64,000 nt of DNA from Pseudomonas tremae (GCF_001401155.1 NZ_LJRO01000206.1:123775-187774), one strand, 5' to 3'; positions 27,769 through 37,576 are shown, numbered from the stretch's first letter. Numbers and translations are program-made. The notes: generated by a model from the sequence alone, not told the origin.

Positions 27769-28500
27769 TCATCGGCTCAAATACGCGAACCGTCCCTTGA
27801 ATGGCTTGCCGATAGGGTCAGCCAGATCCCCATGCTTGCTGGTGGTCAGCCTCAGGTCGACCAGCGATTCCGCCAGTTTCACAGCTGCAGCCACACCATC
27901 GATGACCGGCAGACCAATTGCTTCGCTCAACTGCCGGCCCAGATCAGCCATGCCGCCGCAGCCCAGCACGATGGCACCGGCACCTTCCTGGTCACGGGCC
28001 ATGCAAGCCTGTTCAGCCATCCGCTCAATCAGCTCCGGCCCACCGTCTTCAAGCGCCAGCACTGGCAAATCAATGCAGCGCACTGACGTACACAGGCCAC
28101 TGAAGCCATAACGCTGCAACAGATGTTCGGCGATGATTCGGGTGCGGGTCAGCGTCGTGACCACTGCAAAACGAGTCGAAATCAAGCTGGCCATGTGAAA
28201 CGCCGCCTCGGCAATGCCGATCACTGGCGCGCTGGCGTATTCACGCGCGGCCAACAAGCCAGGGTCGCCAAAGCAGGCGATGATGTGCGCATCGACGTTT
28301 TGCTCGCGCCCCTTGCGTATCTCTTCAAGCACGCCAAGGGTCGCGATGGCTTCGTCGAAATGCCCTTCGATAGACACCGGGCCGTCCTGCGGGCTGCACG
28401 CCAGAATCTGCGTACCGGGGCGCGCAACGGTTTGCGCTGCCAGCCCGATCTTGTCGGTCATGGCTTCGCTGGTATTGGGATTGATCACTTGAATACGCAC
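27769..28500 (-). CDS. Asp/Glu/hydantoin racemase family protein
   Basis: 243 aa. Starts MRIQVINPNTSEAMTDKIG, the hallmark of the hydantoin/allantoin racemase branch. The two catalytic Cys positions are ACFGDPGL (about residue 77) and VLGCGGMADLG (about residue 183). Known members racemise hydantoins or allantoin. It starts 10 bp after the GntR regulator and shares the cluster with an NCS1 transporter. No hydantoinase or carbamoylase is nearby, so the downstream enzyme must be elsewhere. Confidence 0.87.
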   Translation of the reverse strand: MRIQVINPNTSEAMTDKIGLAAQTVARPGTQILACSPQDGPVSIEGHFDEAIATLGVLEEIRKGREQNVDAHIIACFGDPGLLAAREYASAPVIGIAEAAFHMASLISTRFAVVTTLTRTRIIAEHLLQRYGFSGLCTSVRCIDLPVLALEDGGPELIERMAEQACMARDQEGAGAIVLGCGGMADLGRQLSEAIGLPVIDGVAAAVKLAESLVDLRLTTSKHGDLADPIGKPFKGRFAYLSR

Positions 28501-28510
28501 CGGAACTCCT

Positions 28511-29230
28511 TCAGCGTCGTTTGAAGATGCTATGAAAATCGACTACCTCGCTGGCCGGCGCATCCACATTCAGGCTGGCCCGGATGCGTCGCAGGTGCTC
28601 GGCCATCCACTCGCGCGCCTGCTCGCCCTGCCCGGCTTCGAGCAACGTCAGCAAGTCAACATGCTGACCACAATCACACCCAACACTGCGCCGCGAACCG
28701 TACACCGCCACAACCAGCGATGAGCGCGTGGTGAGCTGTGCCACTTGTTCGGTCAATACCTGATTGCCGGCCAGCGCGCACAGTTGCACATGAAAACGCG
28801 CCGATAGCTGGATGGCTTCGCTGTGACGACCTGCATGCTGGGCTTCGTGCTCCTGCTCGCAGAGCGCTCGCAGTGACTCCAGCCGCTGACCAGCGACCCG
28901 CGCAGCAATGCTGGCCATCAGCGCAGGCTCGATCAGTTGCCTGGCCCCCAGTACATCCTGGGCCTCCTGCGCCGACGGCTGCGCAACTTCAGCGCCACGC
29001 TTGGGCCGCAAGGTGACGAGCCGTTCCAGTGCCAGACGCTGCAGAACCTTGCGAATACCGGTCCGGCTGACCTCGAAAACCTCGGCCAGTGCGTCTTCAG
29101 GCAAACGCGTGCCCGGTGCCAGCCGGTGTTCGACGATGGCTTCCAGTACATGTTGATAAATTTGCTCGTCACGGCCTTTTTCATCGGCAGCGGGCGTGAG
29201 GAACAAAGGGGCGCTGGCAGGTCGAGTCAT
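28511..29230 (-). CDS. GntR-family regulator (FCD domain)
   Basis: 239 aa. The N-terminal winged HTH occupies about residues 20-85 ([44 protein letters not shown]) and a helical FCD effector domain follows. It is the first gene of the GntR-racemase operon and diverges from the NCS1 transporter. Matching ATCGTATACAA sites lie just before its own start and at the transporter's predicted transcription start, suggesting it represses both. Confidence 0.9.
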   Translation of the reverse strand: MTRPASAPLFLTPAADEKGRDEQIYQHVLEAIVEHRLAPGTRLPEDALAEVFEVSRTGIRKVLQRLALERLVTLRPKRGAEVAQPSAQEAQDVLGARQLIEPALMASIAARVAGQRLESLRALCEQEHEAQHAGRHSEAIQLSARFHVQLCALAGNQVLTEQVAQLTTRSSLVVAVYGSRRSVGCDCGQHVDLLTLLEAGQGEQAREWMAEHLRRIRASLNVDAPASEVVDFHSIFKRR

Positions 29231-29256
29231 AACTACTAATCACTTGCGTGGCACAA

Positions 29257-29267
29257 ATCGTATACAA
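29257..29267. promoter_or_regulatory. GntR operator, regulator side
   Basis: ATCGTATACAA, 27 bp before the GntR start. The same 11-mer occurs at 29509-29519 in the divergent promoter. It contains the self-complementary GTATAC core. Confidence 0.55.
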
Positions 29268-29486
29268 GAATAGTGCCCGATGTGGGGCAGGATGAGTAGC
29301 GCTATCTGGGCGACTGCGTCAGCAGGTCAAAAGGCACATGCGTGCAAATCGCACCGCAACCGCGCGAAAGCGCCCTTTTTACGTGCAATTCCGGCACTCC
29401 TTATCACTGGGTCAAAAAGAGCTTTTATCGGCCCGAATCGCCAATCAGCAAAGCCTGCGTTGCCTTGAAGCCAGCTAAAAATCCTC

Positions 29487-29501
29487 TGGCACATCTTTTG
29501 C
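29487..29501 (+). promoter_or_regulatory. Sigma-54 (RpoN) promoter of the NCS1 transporter
   Basis: TGGCAC-N5-TTGC, an exact match to the sigma-54 consensus with GG and GC 10 nt apart. It predicts transcription from about 29513, 61 nt before the transporter ATG. Sigma-54 control fits a nitrogen-source transporter. Confidence 0.7.
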
Positions 29502-29508
29502 GTACACG

Positions 29509-29519
29509 ATCGTATACAA
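29509..29519. promoter_or_regulatory. GntR operator over the transporter transcription start
   Basis: Second copy of ATCGTATACAA; it covers the predicted +1 of the sigma-54 promoter, a position suited to repression. Confidence 0.55.
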
Positions 29520-29573
29520 AAAAACAGGCGATCGTACCCCGATCTCTTCCCGACTCATCGAGGGAGTAGCGCA

Positions 29574-31037
29574 ATGACACAACAACGCCCGGCCGGTTAT
29601 AGCCCGCGCCTGCACAACAATGACCTGGGGCCGGTGCCCCAGAAATGGACCTGGTACAACATCCTCGCGTTCTGGATGAGTGACGTACACAGCGTCGGCG
29701 GGTACGTTTTCGCCGCAAGCCTGTTTGCGCTCGGGCTGGCCAGCTGGCAGGTACTGATCGCCTTGTTGATCGGCATCTGCATCATTCAGGTGATCGCCAA
29801 CCTGGTCGCCAGACCCAGCCAGCAGGCGGCCGTGCCCTACCCTGTCATCTGCCGGCTTGCCTTCGGTGTGTTCGGGGCCAATATTCCCGCCATCATTCGC
29901 GGCCTGATCGCCGTGGCGTGGTACGGCATACAGACGTACCTGGCATCCAGCGCGCTGGTCATCGTAGTGCTACGTTTCTTTCCGGAGCTGGCCAGTTACC
30001 AGAGCATGACCTTTCTGGGTCTGTCATGGCTTGGCTGGTTCGGTTTTCTGGCGTTGTGGGTGGTCCAGGCAGCTGTATTCTGGACCGGCATGGAGTCGAT
30101 CAGACGCTTCATCGACTGGGCCGGCCCTGCTGTGTATGCGGTGATGTTTGCGCTGGCGGGCTGGATTGTCTGGCGCGCAGGCTGGGACAACATCAGCTTT
30201 ACCCTGGCTGAAAAAGAGTTATCCGGCTGGGCCGCATTCGGCCAGGTGGTCATGGCCATCGCCTTGGTGGTTTCGTATTTTTCCGGTCCGACTCTGAATT
30301 TTGGCGACTTCAGCCGCTACTGCCGCAGCATGGCAGACGTGCGCCGCGGCAACTTCTGGGGCCTGCCGGTGAACTTCCTGGCGTTCTCGCTGGTGACCGT
30401 GGTGATCGTTTCCGGCACCTTGCCGATCTTCGGCGAGATGATTCACGACCCAATCGCCACTGTGGCGCGCATCGACAACACCACTGCAGTGCTGCTTGGC
30501 GCCTTTACCTTCGTCACCGCCACTGTCGGCATCAACATTGTCGCCAACTTCGTCTCCCCGGCCTTCGACTTCGCCAATGTGGCACCCAGCCGCATCAGTT
30601 GGCGCGCGGGAGGCATGATCGCCGCCGTGGCCTCGATCTTCATCACCCCATGGAACCTGTTCAACAACCCTGAAGTGATTCACTACACGCTGGACGTGCT
30701 GGCTGCGTGCATCGGCCCGCTGTTCGGCATTCTGCTGGTGGATTACTACCTGATCAAAAAACAGCAGATAGATGTCGATGCCTTGTTCGATGACACGCCG
30801 AGCGGCCGTTACTGGTACACCAATGGCGTGAACTGGATTGCGGTCAAGGCCTTGCTGCTGACTGCGCTGGTGGGCCTGTGCTTCACCTTCATCGAATGGT
30901 TCAGGCCCATCGCCAACTTTGCCTGGTTTACCGGCTGCATTCTGGGCGGGGCAGTCTTCTACGCGCTGACCCGCTGGTCACCTGAGCAGGCCGCGAACGC
31001 GCCAGCGGCGGTTGGCCAGCAGCACCAGGCCCTGTAA
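29574..31037 (+). CDS. NCS1-family nucleobase/hydantoin/allantoin transporter
   Basis: 487 aa, twelve membrane helices. The N-terminal SPRLHNNDLGPVPQKWTWYNILAFWMSDVHSVGGY is the NCS1 signature (relatives Mhp1, PucI). GPTLNFGDFSRYCRS and the downstream FVSPAFDFANVAPSRISWR are typical too. Takes up ring compounds such as hydantoins, allantoin or pyrimidines with a cation. The neighbouring racemase favours a hydantoin- or allantoin-type substrate. GAGGGAG lies before the ATG; regulation is by sigma-54 plus a GntR site (see separate entries). Confidence 0.92.
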   Translation: MTQQRPAGYSPRLHNNDLGPVPQKWTWYNILAFWMSDVHSVGGYVFAASLFALGLASWQVLIALLIGICIIQVIANLVARPSQQAAVPYPVICRLAFGVFGANIPAIIRGLIAVAWYGIQTYLASSALVIVVLRFFPELASYQSMTFLGLSWLGWFGFLALWVVQAAVFWTGMESIRRFIDWAGPAVYAVMFALAGWIVWRAGWDNISFTLAEKELSGWAAFGQVVMAIALVVSYFSGPTLNFGDFSRYCRSMADVRRGNFWGLPVNFLAFSLVTVVIVSGTLPIFGEMIHDPIATVARIDNTTAVLLGAFTFVTATVGINIVANFVSPAFDFANVAPSRISWRAGGMIAAVASIFITPWNLFNNPEVIHYTLDVLAACIGPLFGILLVDYYLIKKQQIDVDALFDDTPSGRYWYTNGVNWIAVKALLLTALVGLCFTFIEWFRPIANFAWFTGCILGGAVFYALTRWSPEQAANAPAAVGQQHQAL

Positions 31038-31300
31038 AGAAGTCGGCGAACGGCGTGCGAGCCTGTGTCAGGTATGGCCTGAAACGCCTGCTTTGGCACA
31101 GGCCACACAAATTAAGGCGCAGAGGGGATTGATATTAATTTGACATCACGCATAGTCTAAGGTCATTGGATGATCAAGTGTCACTGACTCCTTGTACGAA
31201 CGGATGCACAAAATAGAATAAATTTTGTACAACTTTCACGCCGCTGCGCTGCCCTATGACTGAGGCTTAGCGAACCAGGCGTTCAAGTGGGTTGATAGTG

Positions 31301-33382
31301 ATGAGCAATGATGTGTCCGGTGGCAGGCCTTTTGCCCCCCAATTAGACCGAACTTCTGCGCAGGAATCTGCCGAGCGGCTGCAACTCGCCCTGGATTCAG
31401 GGGCCGTGGTCGGCACGTGGGTGTGGGACGTGGTTGCGGACAACCTGACTGGCGATGAACGGTTTGCCCGCACCTTCGGCCTGTGCCCGAAACTGTGCGC
31501 CAGAGGTTTGCCTCTGAACAAAGTAATGTCTTCCATACACCCTGAAGACAAAGCCAGCGTCCAGCAAGCCGTCGAACAAGCACTGCGCAATGGCACCGCC
31601 TACCGATACGAATACCGCGTGCTTCACGAGGACGGTGTTTATCGTTGGGTTGAGGCGAGCGGACGGCTTGAGCGCGACATCAACGGTAACCCGGTTCGCA
31701 GCCTCGGCATTCTGCTGGACATCGACAGTCGTCGCACTGCCGAGGTAGAGCGAGACAGGCTGAATGAATTGCTGCGCGTGTTCACAGCTGCAGTACCTGG
31801 TGTTGTCTACGCCAAGGACCTCGAAGGCAGAATGCTCGTGGCAAACCGCGGTACGGCGGAGCTGATTGGCAAGCCACCCGAGTTTTTTATCGGCAAGACC
31901 GACCTGGAATTTCTCGATGATCAGGATCAGGCGCGGACTCTCATGGAGACTGATCGCCGGATCATGACGAACAACGCCTGCGAACAGATAGAAGAGCACG
32001 TCAATCTTCCTGACGGCTCTGCCGCTATCTGGCTGTCCACCAAAGCACCGATGCTTGATGGCAACGGTAGCGTGATCGGCCTGATTGGCTCGTCAATTGA
32101 CGTGACCGCCAGGAAGAAAGCCGAAGAGGCTGTCAGAGAACTCAATCAAACGCTGGAACAGCGCATCGAACAAGCTGTGCTGGAGCGCGAGCAGGTTGAA
32201 GATGCCTTGCGCCATTCTCAGAAAATGGATGCCGTCGGACAACTGACTGGTGGCATTGCCCATGACTTCAACAACTTGCTGGCGGGTATTTCGGGCAGCC
32301 TTGAGCTGATCACCAAACGTCTTTCGCAAGGGCGCGCTGGCGAAGTCGATCGCTATCTGTCTGTAGCGCAGAGCGCAGTGCGCCGCGCCGCATCACTGAC
32401 GCATCGCTTGCTGGCCTTCTCGCGCCGCCAGACGTTGTCTCCGAAAGAGACCGATGTGAATGCGCTGATCAAGGATATGCAAGAGCTGATCACGCGCAGC
32501 GTCGGCCCTGAAATAGATATCAAAGTGGTTGCCCAGAATGACTTGTGGCCCGCGCTGATCGATCACGCGCAGCTGGAAAGTTCGTTGCTGAACCTGTGCC
32601 TGAACGCCCGTGACGCGATGCCGAACGGTGGCCGTATTCTCATCGAGACTGCAAACGCTTCACTCGATGAATGCATCGACCCCGATCACGGCATTCCGGC
32701 TGGCGAGCACCTGAGCATACGCGTCACTGATACCGGCAGCGGCATGAGCCCCGAGGTGGTTGCAAAGGCCTTCGAACCGTTCTTCACCACCAAACCCATT
32801 GGTGCCGGAACCGGACTTGGGCTTTCGATGGTCTACGGTTTCGTTCGCCAGTCTGGTGGGCAGATAAAAGTTGAATCCGTTGCAGGCCAGGGCACCAGCA
32901 TCGTGATGCATCTGCCACGCCACGTGTCCGGCGTCGCTCTGAGCGACATCAAGCCGGAAACACTGGAAGAGCCTGCGGATCGTTCTGGCGAAACAGTGCT
33001 TGTGGTGGACGACGAGCCGTCAGTGCGCATGCTGGTGACCGAAGTAATCACCGGCCTTGGTTACACCTGCATTGAAGCCGCCGACGCCCAGTCCGGCCTG
33101 CAGATTCTCAAGTCGGACACGCGCATTGACCTGCTGATCAGTGACATAGGCTTGCCCGGTGGCATGAACGGCAGGGAGATGGCCGATGCTGCGTGCGAAT
33201 ACCGCCCCGGACTGCCCACACTGTTCATTACCGGGTATGCCAAGACTTCCGTGCTTGACGGTTGCCACCTGCGACCTTGTACACAAGTGTTGACCAAGCC
33301 CTTCGGCCTGGACGCGCTTGCAGGGCGAGTGAATGGGCTGATAGGCGCCGCCGAAACGATTAGCCAGGGTTATGTGCGCTGA
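31301..33382 (+). CDS. PAS-domain hybrid histidine kinase
   Basis: 693 aa from the ATG at 31301. No membrane helices were seen, so it is probably cytoplasmic. The N-terminal half has two PAS regions: about 25-140 (LALDSGAVVGTWVWD... YRWVEASGRLERD) and about 155-265 (VFTAAVPGVVYAKDLEGR... GSSIDVTARK). A coiled coil follows, then the kinase core with His in GGIAHDFNNLLAGI, the ATP site (NLCLNARDAMP, VTDTGSGMS, GTGLGLSMVYG) and a C-terminal receiver (VDDEPSVR, phospho-acceptor LLISDIGLPGG, LTKPFG). Signal and partner unknown. The 3' end overlaps the next gene by 11 bp. Confidence 0.92.
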   Translation: MSNDVSGGRPFAPQLDRTSAQESAERLQLALDSGAVVGTWVWDVVADNLTGDERFARTFGLCPKLCARGLPLNKVMSSIHPEDKASVQQAVEQALRNGTAYRYEYRVLHEDGVYRWVEASGRLERDINGNPVRSLGILLDIDSRRTAEVERDRLNELLRVFTAAVPGVVYAKDLEGRMLVANRGTAELIGKPPEFFIGKTDLEFLDDQDQARTLMETDRRIMTNNACEQIEEHVNLPDGSAAIWLSTKAPMLDGNGSVIGLIGSSIDVTARKKAEEAVRELNQTLEQRIEQAVLEREQVEDALRHSQKMDAVGQLTGGIAHDFNNLLAGISGSLELITKRLSQGRAGEVDRYLSVAQSAVRRAASLTHRLLAFSRRQTLSPKETDVNALIKDMQELITRSVGPEIDIKVVAQNDLWPALIDHAQLESSLLNLCLNARDAMPNGGRILIETANASLDECIDPDHGIPAGEHLSIRVTDTGSGMSPEVVAKAFEPFFTTKPIGAGTGLGLSMVYGFVRQSGGQIKVESVAGQGTSIVMHLPRHVSGVALSDIKPETLEEPADRSGETVLVVDDEPSVRMLVTEVITGLGYTCIEAADAQSGLQILKSDTRIDLLISDIGLPGGMNGREMADAACEYRPGLPTLFITGYAKTSVLDGCHLRPCTQVLTKPFGLDALAGRVNGLIGAAETISQGYVR

Positions 33383-33710
33383 GCGCAGCCAGGTGAGGCA
33401 CGGCACGCCCGACGGCCGGTATTTTGTGGTCAAAGGACAGCTCTGGCGGTGCTCCAACCCTTCTTTGAGCGAAGACGTTCGCCAGCGACTGGTGAACGGA
33501 CTGATGGCTGCGCGGCGCGCGGTCAAGACTGCCAAAGCGTCTGGAGACGCGAACGCACTGAAGGCTGCGCGGGCCGACGTCAATCAGGCCAAGGTCGCGC
33601 TTGGAGAACGCGGGGATGTCTGGTGGACAGATGGCGCCGAGGACTTCAATCGGCGCAAGGTGGGAAATACGCCTTATGCCGAGTGGTATGAACGACTGAG
33701 TGACGGTTAA
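33372..33710 (+). CDS. Conserved small protein, unknown function
   Basis: 112 aa, soluble, charged. Characteristic stretches are RHGTPDGRYFVVKGQLWRCSN near the start, an Ala/Lys-rich helix in the middle, and GDVWWTDGAEDFNRRKVGNTPYAEWYE at the end. Similar proteins occur widely in proteobacteria and are often mislabelled as Tol transport proteins; no function is established to my knowledge. The start overlaps the end of the hybrid kinase by 11 bp, so it is probably translated from the same message. Confidence 0.8.
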   Translation: MCAERSQVRHGTPDGRYFVVKGQLWRCSNPSLSEDVRQRLVNGLMAARRAVKTAKASGDANALKAARADVNQAKVALGERGDVWWTDGAEDFNRRKVGNTPYAEWYERLSDG

Positions 33711-33858
33711 CGCTGAAACCATTCATCAGAAAACCTGAATGCGCGATTTGTTATATGACACACGACATTCATAAATAAGAAACATTGCCGATAACCCGCC
33801 TGCACCGCCCCGCTCCACACTACTTCTGCGCAATAGCTTTTTGAAGGCATCTCCCGAC

Positions 33859-35748
33859 ATGACAAAGTCTCTGAAATTCAGCCATAAAATTCTTTTGGCG
33901 GCGTCTCTCGTCGTCATCGCGGCATTCACTGCGTTCACGTCCTACAACGACTACCTGCAACGCAATGCGCTTCACGAGCAACTCAAAGAGAGCCTGAACC
34001 AGACGGGTGAAGGCACCGCTGGCAATATACGCAACTGGCTGTCAGGGCGAATTCTTCTGGTGGAAAACCTGGCGGAAAACGCCGTTGTTCCCCAGTCTGA
34101 GGAACAACAGAAATTCGCACTCGGCCAGCCCACGCTGCTCGCCACGTTCATGAGCATCTACCAGGGCAAGACGGACGGTTCTTTCGTCACTCAGCCGCCT
34201 GATGACATGCCTGCCGATTACGACCCGAGAACCCGCACCTGGTACACCGGAGCCATCGGCGCAGGCAAGACTACCCTGACCGAACCCTATCTGGATGCGG
34301 TGACCAAAGGGCTGATCGTCACCATCGCGACACCGGTAAAAAGCGCTGCGGGCGTGACAGGTGTAGTGGGCGGTGATCTGAGCCTGGAAATCCTGGTAGA
34401 GATGATCAGCTCGCTTAAACTGCATAACGACGGCTATGCCTTTCTGGTCGATTCGACCGGACGCATTCTTGTTCATCCGGATACTTCTCTGGTCATGAAG
34501 ACGCTGGCGGAGGTCTACCCGGCTCATACGCCTGAGCTTTCCGAGGAGATCAGCGAGAGCGAGCGCGCCGGGAAAACGCAGATCCTGACCTTCGCCCATG
34601 TGGACGGGCTGCCCTCGGTCAACTGGTACGTGGGCGTGGCGATGGACAAAGACACTGCTTTCGCGGCACTGGGTGAGTTCAGAAACTCGGCCATCGTGGC
34701 CACTGTCATCGCAGTGGTATTGATCATTCTTCTGCTGGGCATGCTCCTGACCGTGCTGTTGCGACCGTTGAACCTGATGGGCCGCGCCATGCACGACATC
34801 GCTGCCGGCGAAGGTGATCTGACCAAGCGCCTGACGATTCAGAGCGAAGACGAGTTCGGCTATCTGGGCAATGGTTTCAATCTCTTTGTCGAGCGAATCC
34901 ACGACTCGATGCGAGAAGTAGCCTCCTCGACCGTCCAACTCAACGAAGTTGCCCAGCGGGTGGTGAATGCCTCCAACTCGTCGATGCTCAATTCCGATCA
35001 GCAGTCCCACCGCACCAACAGTGTGGCTGCTGCCATTAATGAGCTGGGTGCGGCCACGCAAGAGATCGCACAGAATGCCGCGCGTGCCTCTGGCCATTCC
35101 AGCGACGCCCGCACCCTGGCTTCGGACGGTCAGGAAGTGGTCGGCCAGAACATTGCGGCAATGAGTCGTCTGTCCAGCCGAATCAGCAATGCAAGTGCGC
35201 AGATTGAAACGCTCAATACCAAGACAGCCAACATCGGCCAGATTTTGGAAGTGATTACCGGTATCTCCCAACAGACCAACCTGCTGGCCCTCAACGCTGC
35301 GATCGAGGCGGCCCGTGCTGGTGAAGCAGGACGAGGTTTTGCCGTTGTTGCGGACGAAGTCCGCAACCTCGCACATCGAACCCAGGAATCGGCGAGCCAG
35401 GTGCAAGAGATGATCGAGCAACTGCAATCCGGGGCTCGCGAGGCAGTTGCAATCATGAACGAAAGCCAACGAGAAAGCGTTGAGACTGTCGGCATCGCCA
35501 ACAAAGCCGTTACAAGCCTGGAAACAGTGACCGATCGTATTGGCGAAATCGACGGCATGAACCAGTCGGTGGCAACGGCCACAGAAGAACAGACTGCAGT
35601 CGTCGAGGCCATTAACGTCGACATTACCGAAATAAATACACTGAACCAACAAGGCGTCGAAAACCTTAACGCTACGTTGCGTGCCTGCACTGACCTCGAA
35701 CAGCAATCGACACGCCTGACTCAACTGGTCGGAAGTTTCCGTATCTGA
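33859..35748 (+). CDS. Methyl-accepting chemotaxis protein with dCache amino-acid sensor
   Basis: 629 aa. Membrane helices at about residues 8-29 and 280-305 flank a dCache domain of about 250 residues. Its segment [16 protein letters not shown] ... [15 protein letters not shown] matches the Y-R-W-Y...Y-D pattern of amino-acid-binding dCache receptors (PctA/PctB/PscC group). A HAMP domain follows ([24 protein letters not shown]), then the signalling domain with the hairpin tip [34 protein letters not shown]. The ATG at 33859 is preceded by GAAGG. The particular amino acid cannot be read from sequence. Confidence 0.92.
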   Translation: MTKSLKFSHKILLAASLVVIAAFTAFTSYNDYLQRNALHEQLKESLNQTGEGTAGNIRNWLSGRILLVENLAENAVVPQSEEQQKFALGQPTLLATFMSIYQGKTDGSFVTQPPDDMPADYDPRTRTWYTGAIGAGKTTLTEPYLDAVTKGLIVTIATPVKSAAGVTGVVGGDLSLEILVEMISSLKLHNDGYAFLVDSTGRILVHPDTSLVMKTLAEVYPAHTPELSEEISESERAGKTQILTFAHVDGLPSVNWYVGVAMDKDTAFAALGEFRNSAIVATVIAVVLIILLLGMLLTVLLRPLNLMGRAMHDIAAGEGDLTKRLTIQSEDEFGYLGNGFNLFVERIHDSMREVASSTVQLNEVAQRVVNASNSSMLNSDQQSHRTNSVAAAINELGAATQEIAQNAARASGHSSDARTLASDGQEVVGQNIAAMSRLSSRISNASAQIETLNTKTANIGQILEVITGISQQTNLLALNAAIEAARAGEAGRGFAVVADEVRNLAHRTQESASQVQEMIEQLQSGAREAVAIMNESQRESVETVGIANKAVTSLETVTDRIGEIDGMNQSVATATEEQTAVVEAINVDITEINTLNQQGVENLNATLRACTDLEQQSTRLTQLVGSFRI

Positions 35749-35865
35749 TGTTCCACGTGCTGCTGCCGGAGCAATTCTGGCAGCGAGCCGAGTTAAACAT
35801 GTTTTAAAAAACAGCCATCATCACTCGTTTGAAGGTAGGGTAATGCTTTCATACGAGTGTTATTC

Positions 35866-36660
35866 ATGGCCCTTCAGACCCCCAACAGTTCGCAAAAACA
35901 CCTCGCCGTACTGATTGACGCCGATAACGCCCCGGCCGCCATTGTCGACGGCCTCTTTGAAGAGATCGCCAAGTATGGCGTTGCCAGTGTCAAACGTATT
36001 TATGGCGACTGGACCGGCCCGCAACTTGGCGGCTGGAAGAAAGTCCTGCTCGACTATTCCATCCAGCCCATTCAGCAATTCGCCTATACCAAAGGCAAGA
36101 ATGCGACCGACAGTTCGTTGATCATCGATGCAATGGACCTTCTCTACACGCGCCGTTTCGACGGTTTTTGTCTGGTCTCCAGCGACAGTGACTTCACTCG
36201 CCTGGCCTCACGTCTGCGCGAAGAAGGCCTGACCGTTTATGGGTTTGGCGAGGAAAAAACACCCCGGCCATTCGTGGCGGCCTGCGACAAGTTCATCTAT
36301 ATAGAACTGCTTCGTGAAGAGCAGCCTGTGCCCGTCAGCGCAGATGCCACGCCGGATGCAACTGCAACTTCCGGCAACGTCAAACCTGCCGCTGCCGAGC
36401 CAAGCAAGAAGCCCAAGGCCCCAGTGGAGTTCATCGCGAAAATCATGGACGACATCGCCGACGAGGACGGCTGGGCGCACCTGAGTGCACTCGGCACGAA
36501 CATCACCAAACTGCGACCGGAATTCGACCCGCGTACCCACGGCTATAGAAAGCTGAGCGATTTGATCAAGGGCCACTCGCACGCCTTCGAGCTACAGGCC
36601 AGAACAAGCGCAGGCGGAACCGCGGTGCTGTACGCGCGGCATAAAGTGCAGAGCAAGTGA
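35866..36660 (+). CDS. NYN-domain putative RNase with LOTUS/OST-HTH domain
   Basis: 264 aa. The N-terminal NYN (PIN-like) nuclease domain has conserved acids in AVLIDADNAPA, KNATDSSLIIDAMDLLY and VSSDSDFTRLASRLREEG. The C-terminal LOTUS/OST-HTH domain (about 190-260) reads FIAKIMDDIADEDGWAHLSALGTNI...RTHGYRKLSDLIKG. Together these form a small RNA-degrading enzyme with an RNA-binding module. Start at the ATG 35866 in preference to a TTG 9 nt earlier. Stands alone; followed by a strong hairpin. Confidence 0.9.
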   Translation: MALQTPNSSQKHLAVLIDADNAPAAIVDGLFEEIAKYGVASVKRIYGDWTGPQLGGWKKVLLDYSIQPIQQFAYTKGKNATDSSLIIDAMDLLYTRRFDGFCLVSSDSDFTRLASRLREEGLTVYGFGEEKTPRPFVAACDKFIYIELLREEQPVPVSADATPDATATSGNVKPAAAEPSKKPKAPVEFIAKIMDDIADEDGWAHLSALGTNITKLRPEFDPRTHGYRKLSDLIKGHSHAFELQARTSAGGTAVLYARHKVQSK

Positions 36661-36667
36661 TGTTCAT

Positions 36668-36694
36668 CAGGCAGCCGGTCACTGGCTGCCTTTC
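36668..36694 (+). terminator. Terminator of the NYN gene
   Basis: GGCAGCC-GGTCACT-GGCTGCC followed by TTT, 10 bp after the stop codon; it also lies downstream of the convergent hydrolase gene. Confidence 0.65.
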
Positions 36695-36712
36695 ACGCGC
36701 AGCCGCAGACCA

Positions 36713-37576
36713 TCAATGATTATCCGGTGTCAGAAACTTCATGGTTTCGGCAATAACCGAGGGATGATCAATCAGCCGATTGTGCCCCAGACCTTCGGTG
36801 GTAAAGAGACGTGCTCCCGGCCATAGTTTTGCGAACAGAGCGCCCTTTTCCCACGGCGTTTCACGATCACGCCGGTCATGAATAACCAATGCGGGACTTT
36901 TGAGCAAAGGCAGTCGCGGGCGGGCATCGTAGTCCGCAAAACGTTGGCCGGTCAGCGAATGCAGGACCCCTTCGAAGGGGTCGAACACCTCATGCGCAAC
37001 ACCGACGGTATCGAACAGTTGAAACACGCTCTCCGTGGGTGCCAGAAACGGCGCGATTATCACAAAGCGCTCGGGACGCCACTGCTCCTCTTGAGCGAAG
37101 ACAATGGATGACGCTCCCAGCGAGTGTGCTATCACAGCGGCAGGTTTCCCGAAGTGGCGACCCACGCGTTGCTGAACGTCTACGAACTGGGTCATATGGC
37201 TGATGTGACCTGCGCTCAAGCCATGTGCGGGCTGATCAAAACCTACCACCGCATAACCCATTGACCGCAACGGCGGTATCCAGCCGATGAATCGCAACGC
37301 ATAGCTTGACCAGCCGTGAGCAAGCAGCACATAAGGCTGACTCGACGGGTCGCCCCACACGTAGGTTTGAATCCTGAGCCCGTCCAGCTCCAGCGTGCTG
37401 CTTTTTACATCCGGCGCCGCGCTCAAGGCGGCTGCCGCCTGGGAACGCCCGGCTGCCTGCGGCGTGACGAAACGTCGAGCGAGGTATCTTCCTGTGATGC
37501 CCGGTAGAATACGGCTGGCAAGCATGAAACCGCCACGCAGCATAAACATTCGAAGCCTGTTGATGATCTTGCTCAT
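36713..37576 (-). CDS. Alpha/beta hydrolase
   Basis: 287 aa. Nucleophile elbow AHSLGASS (about residue 147), acid in ALVIHDRRDRETPW and catalytic His in EGLGHNRLID, with the oxyanion strand VLLAHGWSSYALRF. An N-terminal hydrophobic stretch (MFMLRGGFMLASRILPGI) may anchor or export it. Divergent from a TetR regulator, with a perfect 23-bp palindrome between the two, so it is probably repressed by it. Substrate unknown. Confidence 0.88.
   Translation of the reverse strand: MSKIINRLRMFMLRGGFMLASRILPGITGRYLARRFVTPQAAGRSQAAAALSAAPDVKSSTLELDGLRIQTYVWGDPSSQPYVLLAHGWSSYALRFIGWIPPLRSMGYAVVGFDQPAHGLSAGHISHMTQFVDVQQRVGRHFGKPAAVIAHSLGASSIVFAQEEQWRPERFVIIAPFLAPTESVFQLFDTVGVAHEVFDPFEGVLHSLTGQRFADYDARPRLPLLKSPALVIHDRRDRETPWEKGALFAKLWPGARLFTTEGLGHNRLIDHPSVIAETMKFLTPDNH

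Noticed and set aside
34042..35724. 560-codon minus-strand open frame
   Set aside because: Antisense shadow of the chemoreceptor gene; no recognisable protein features.
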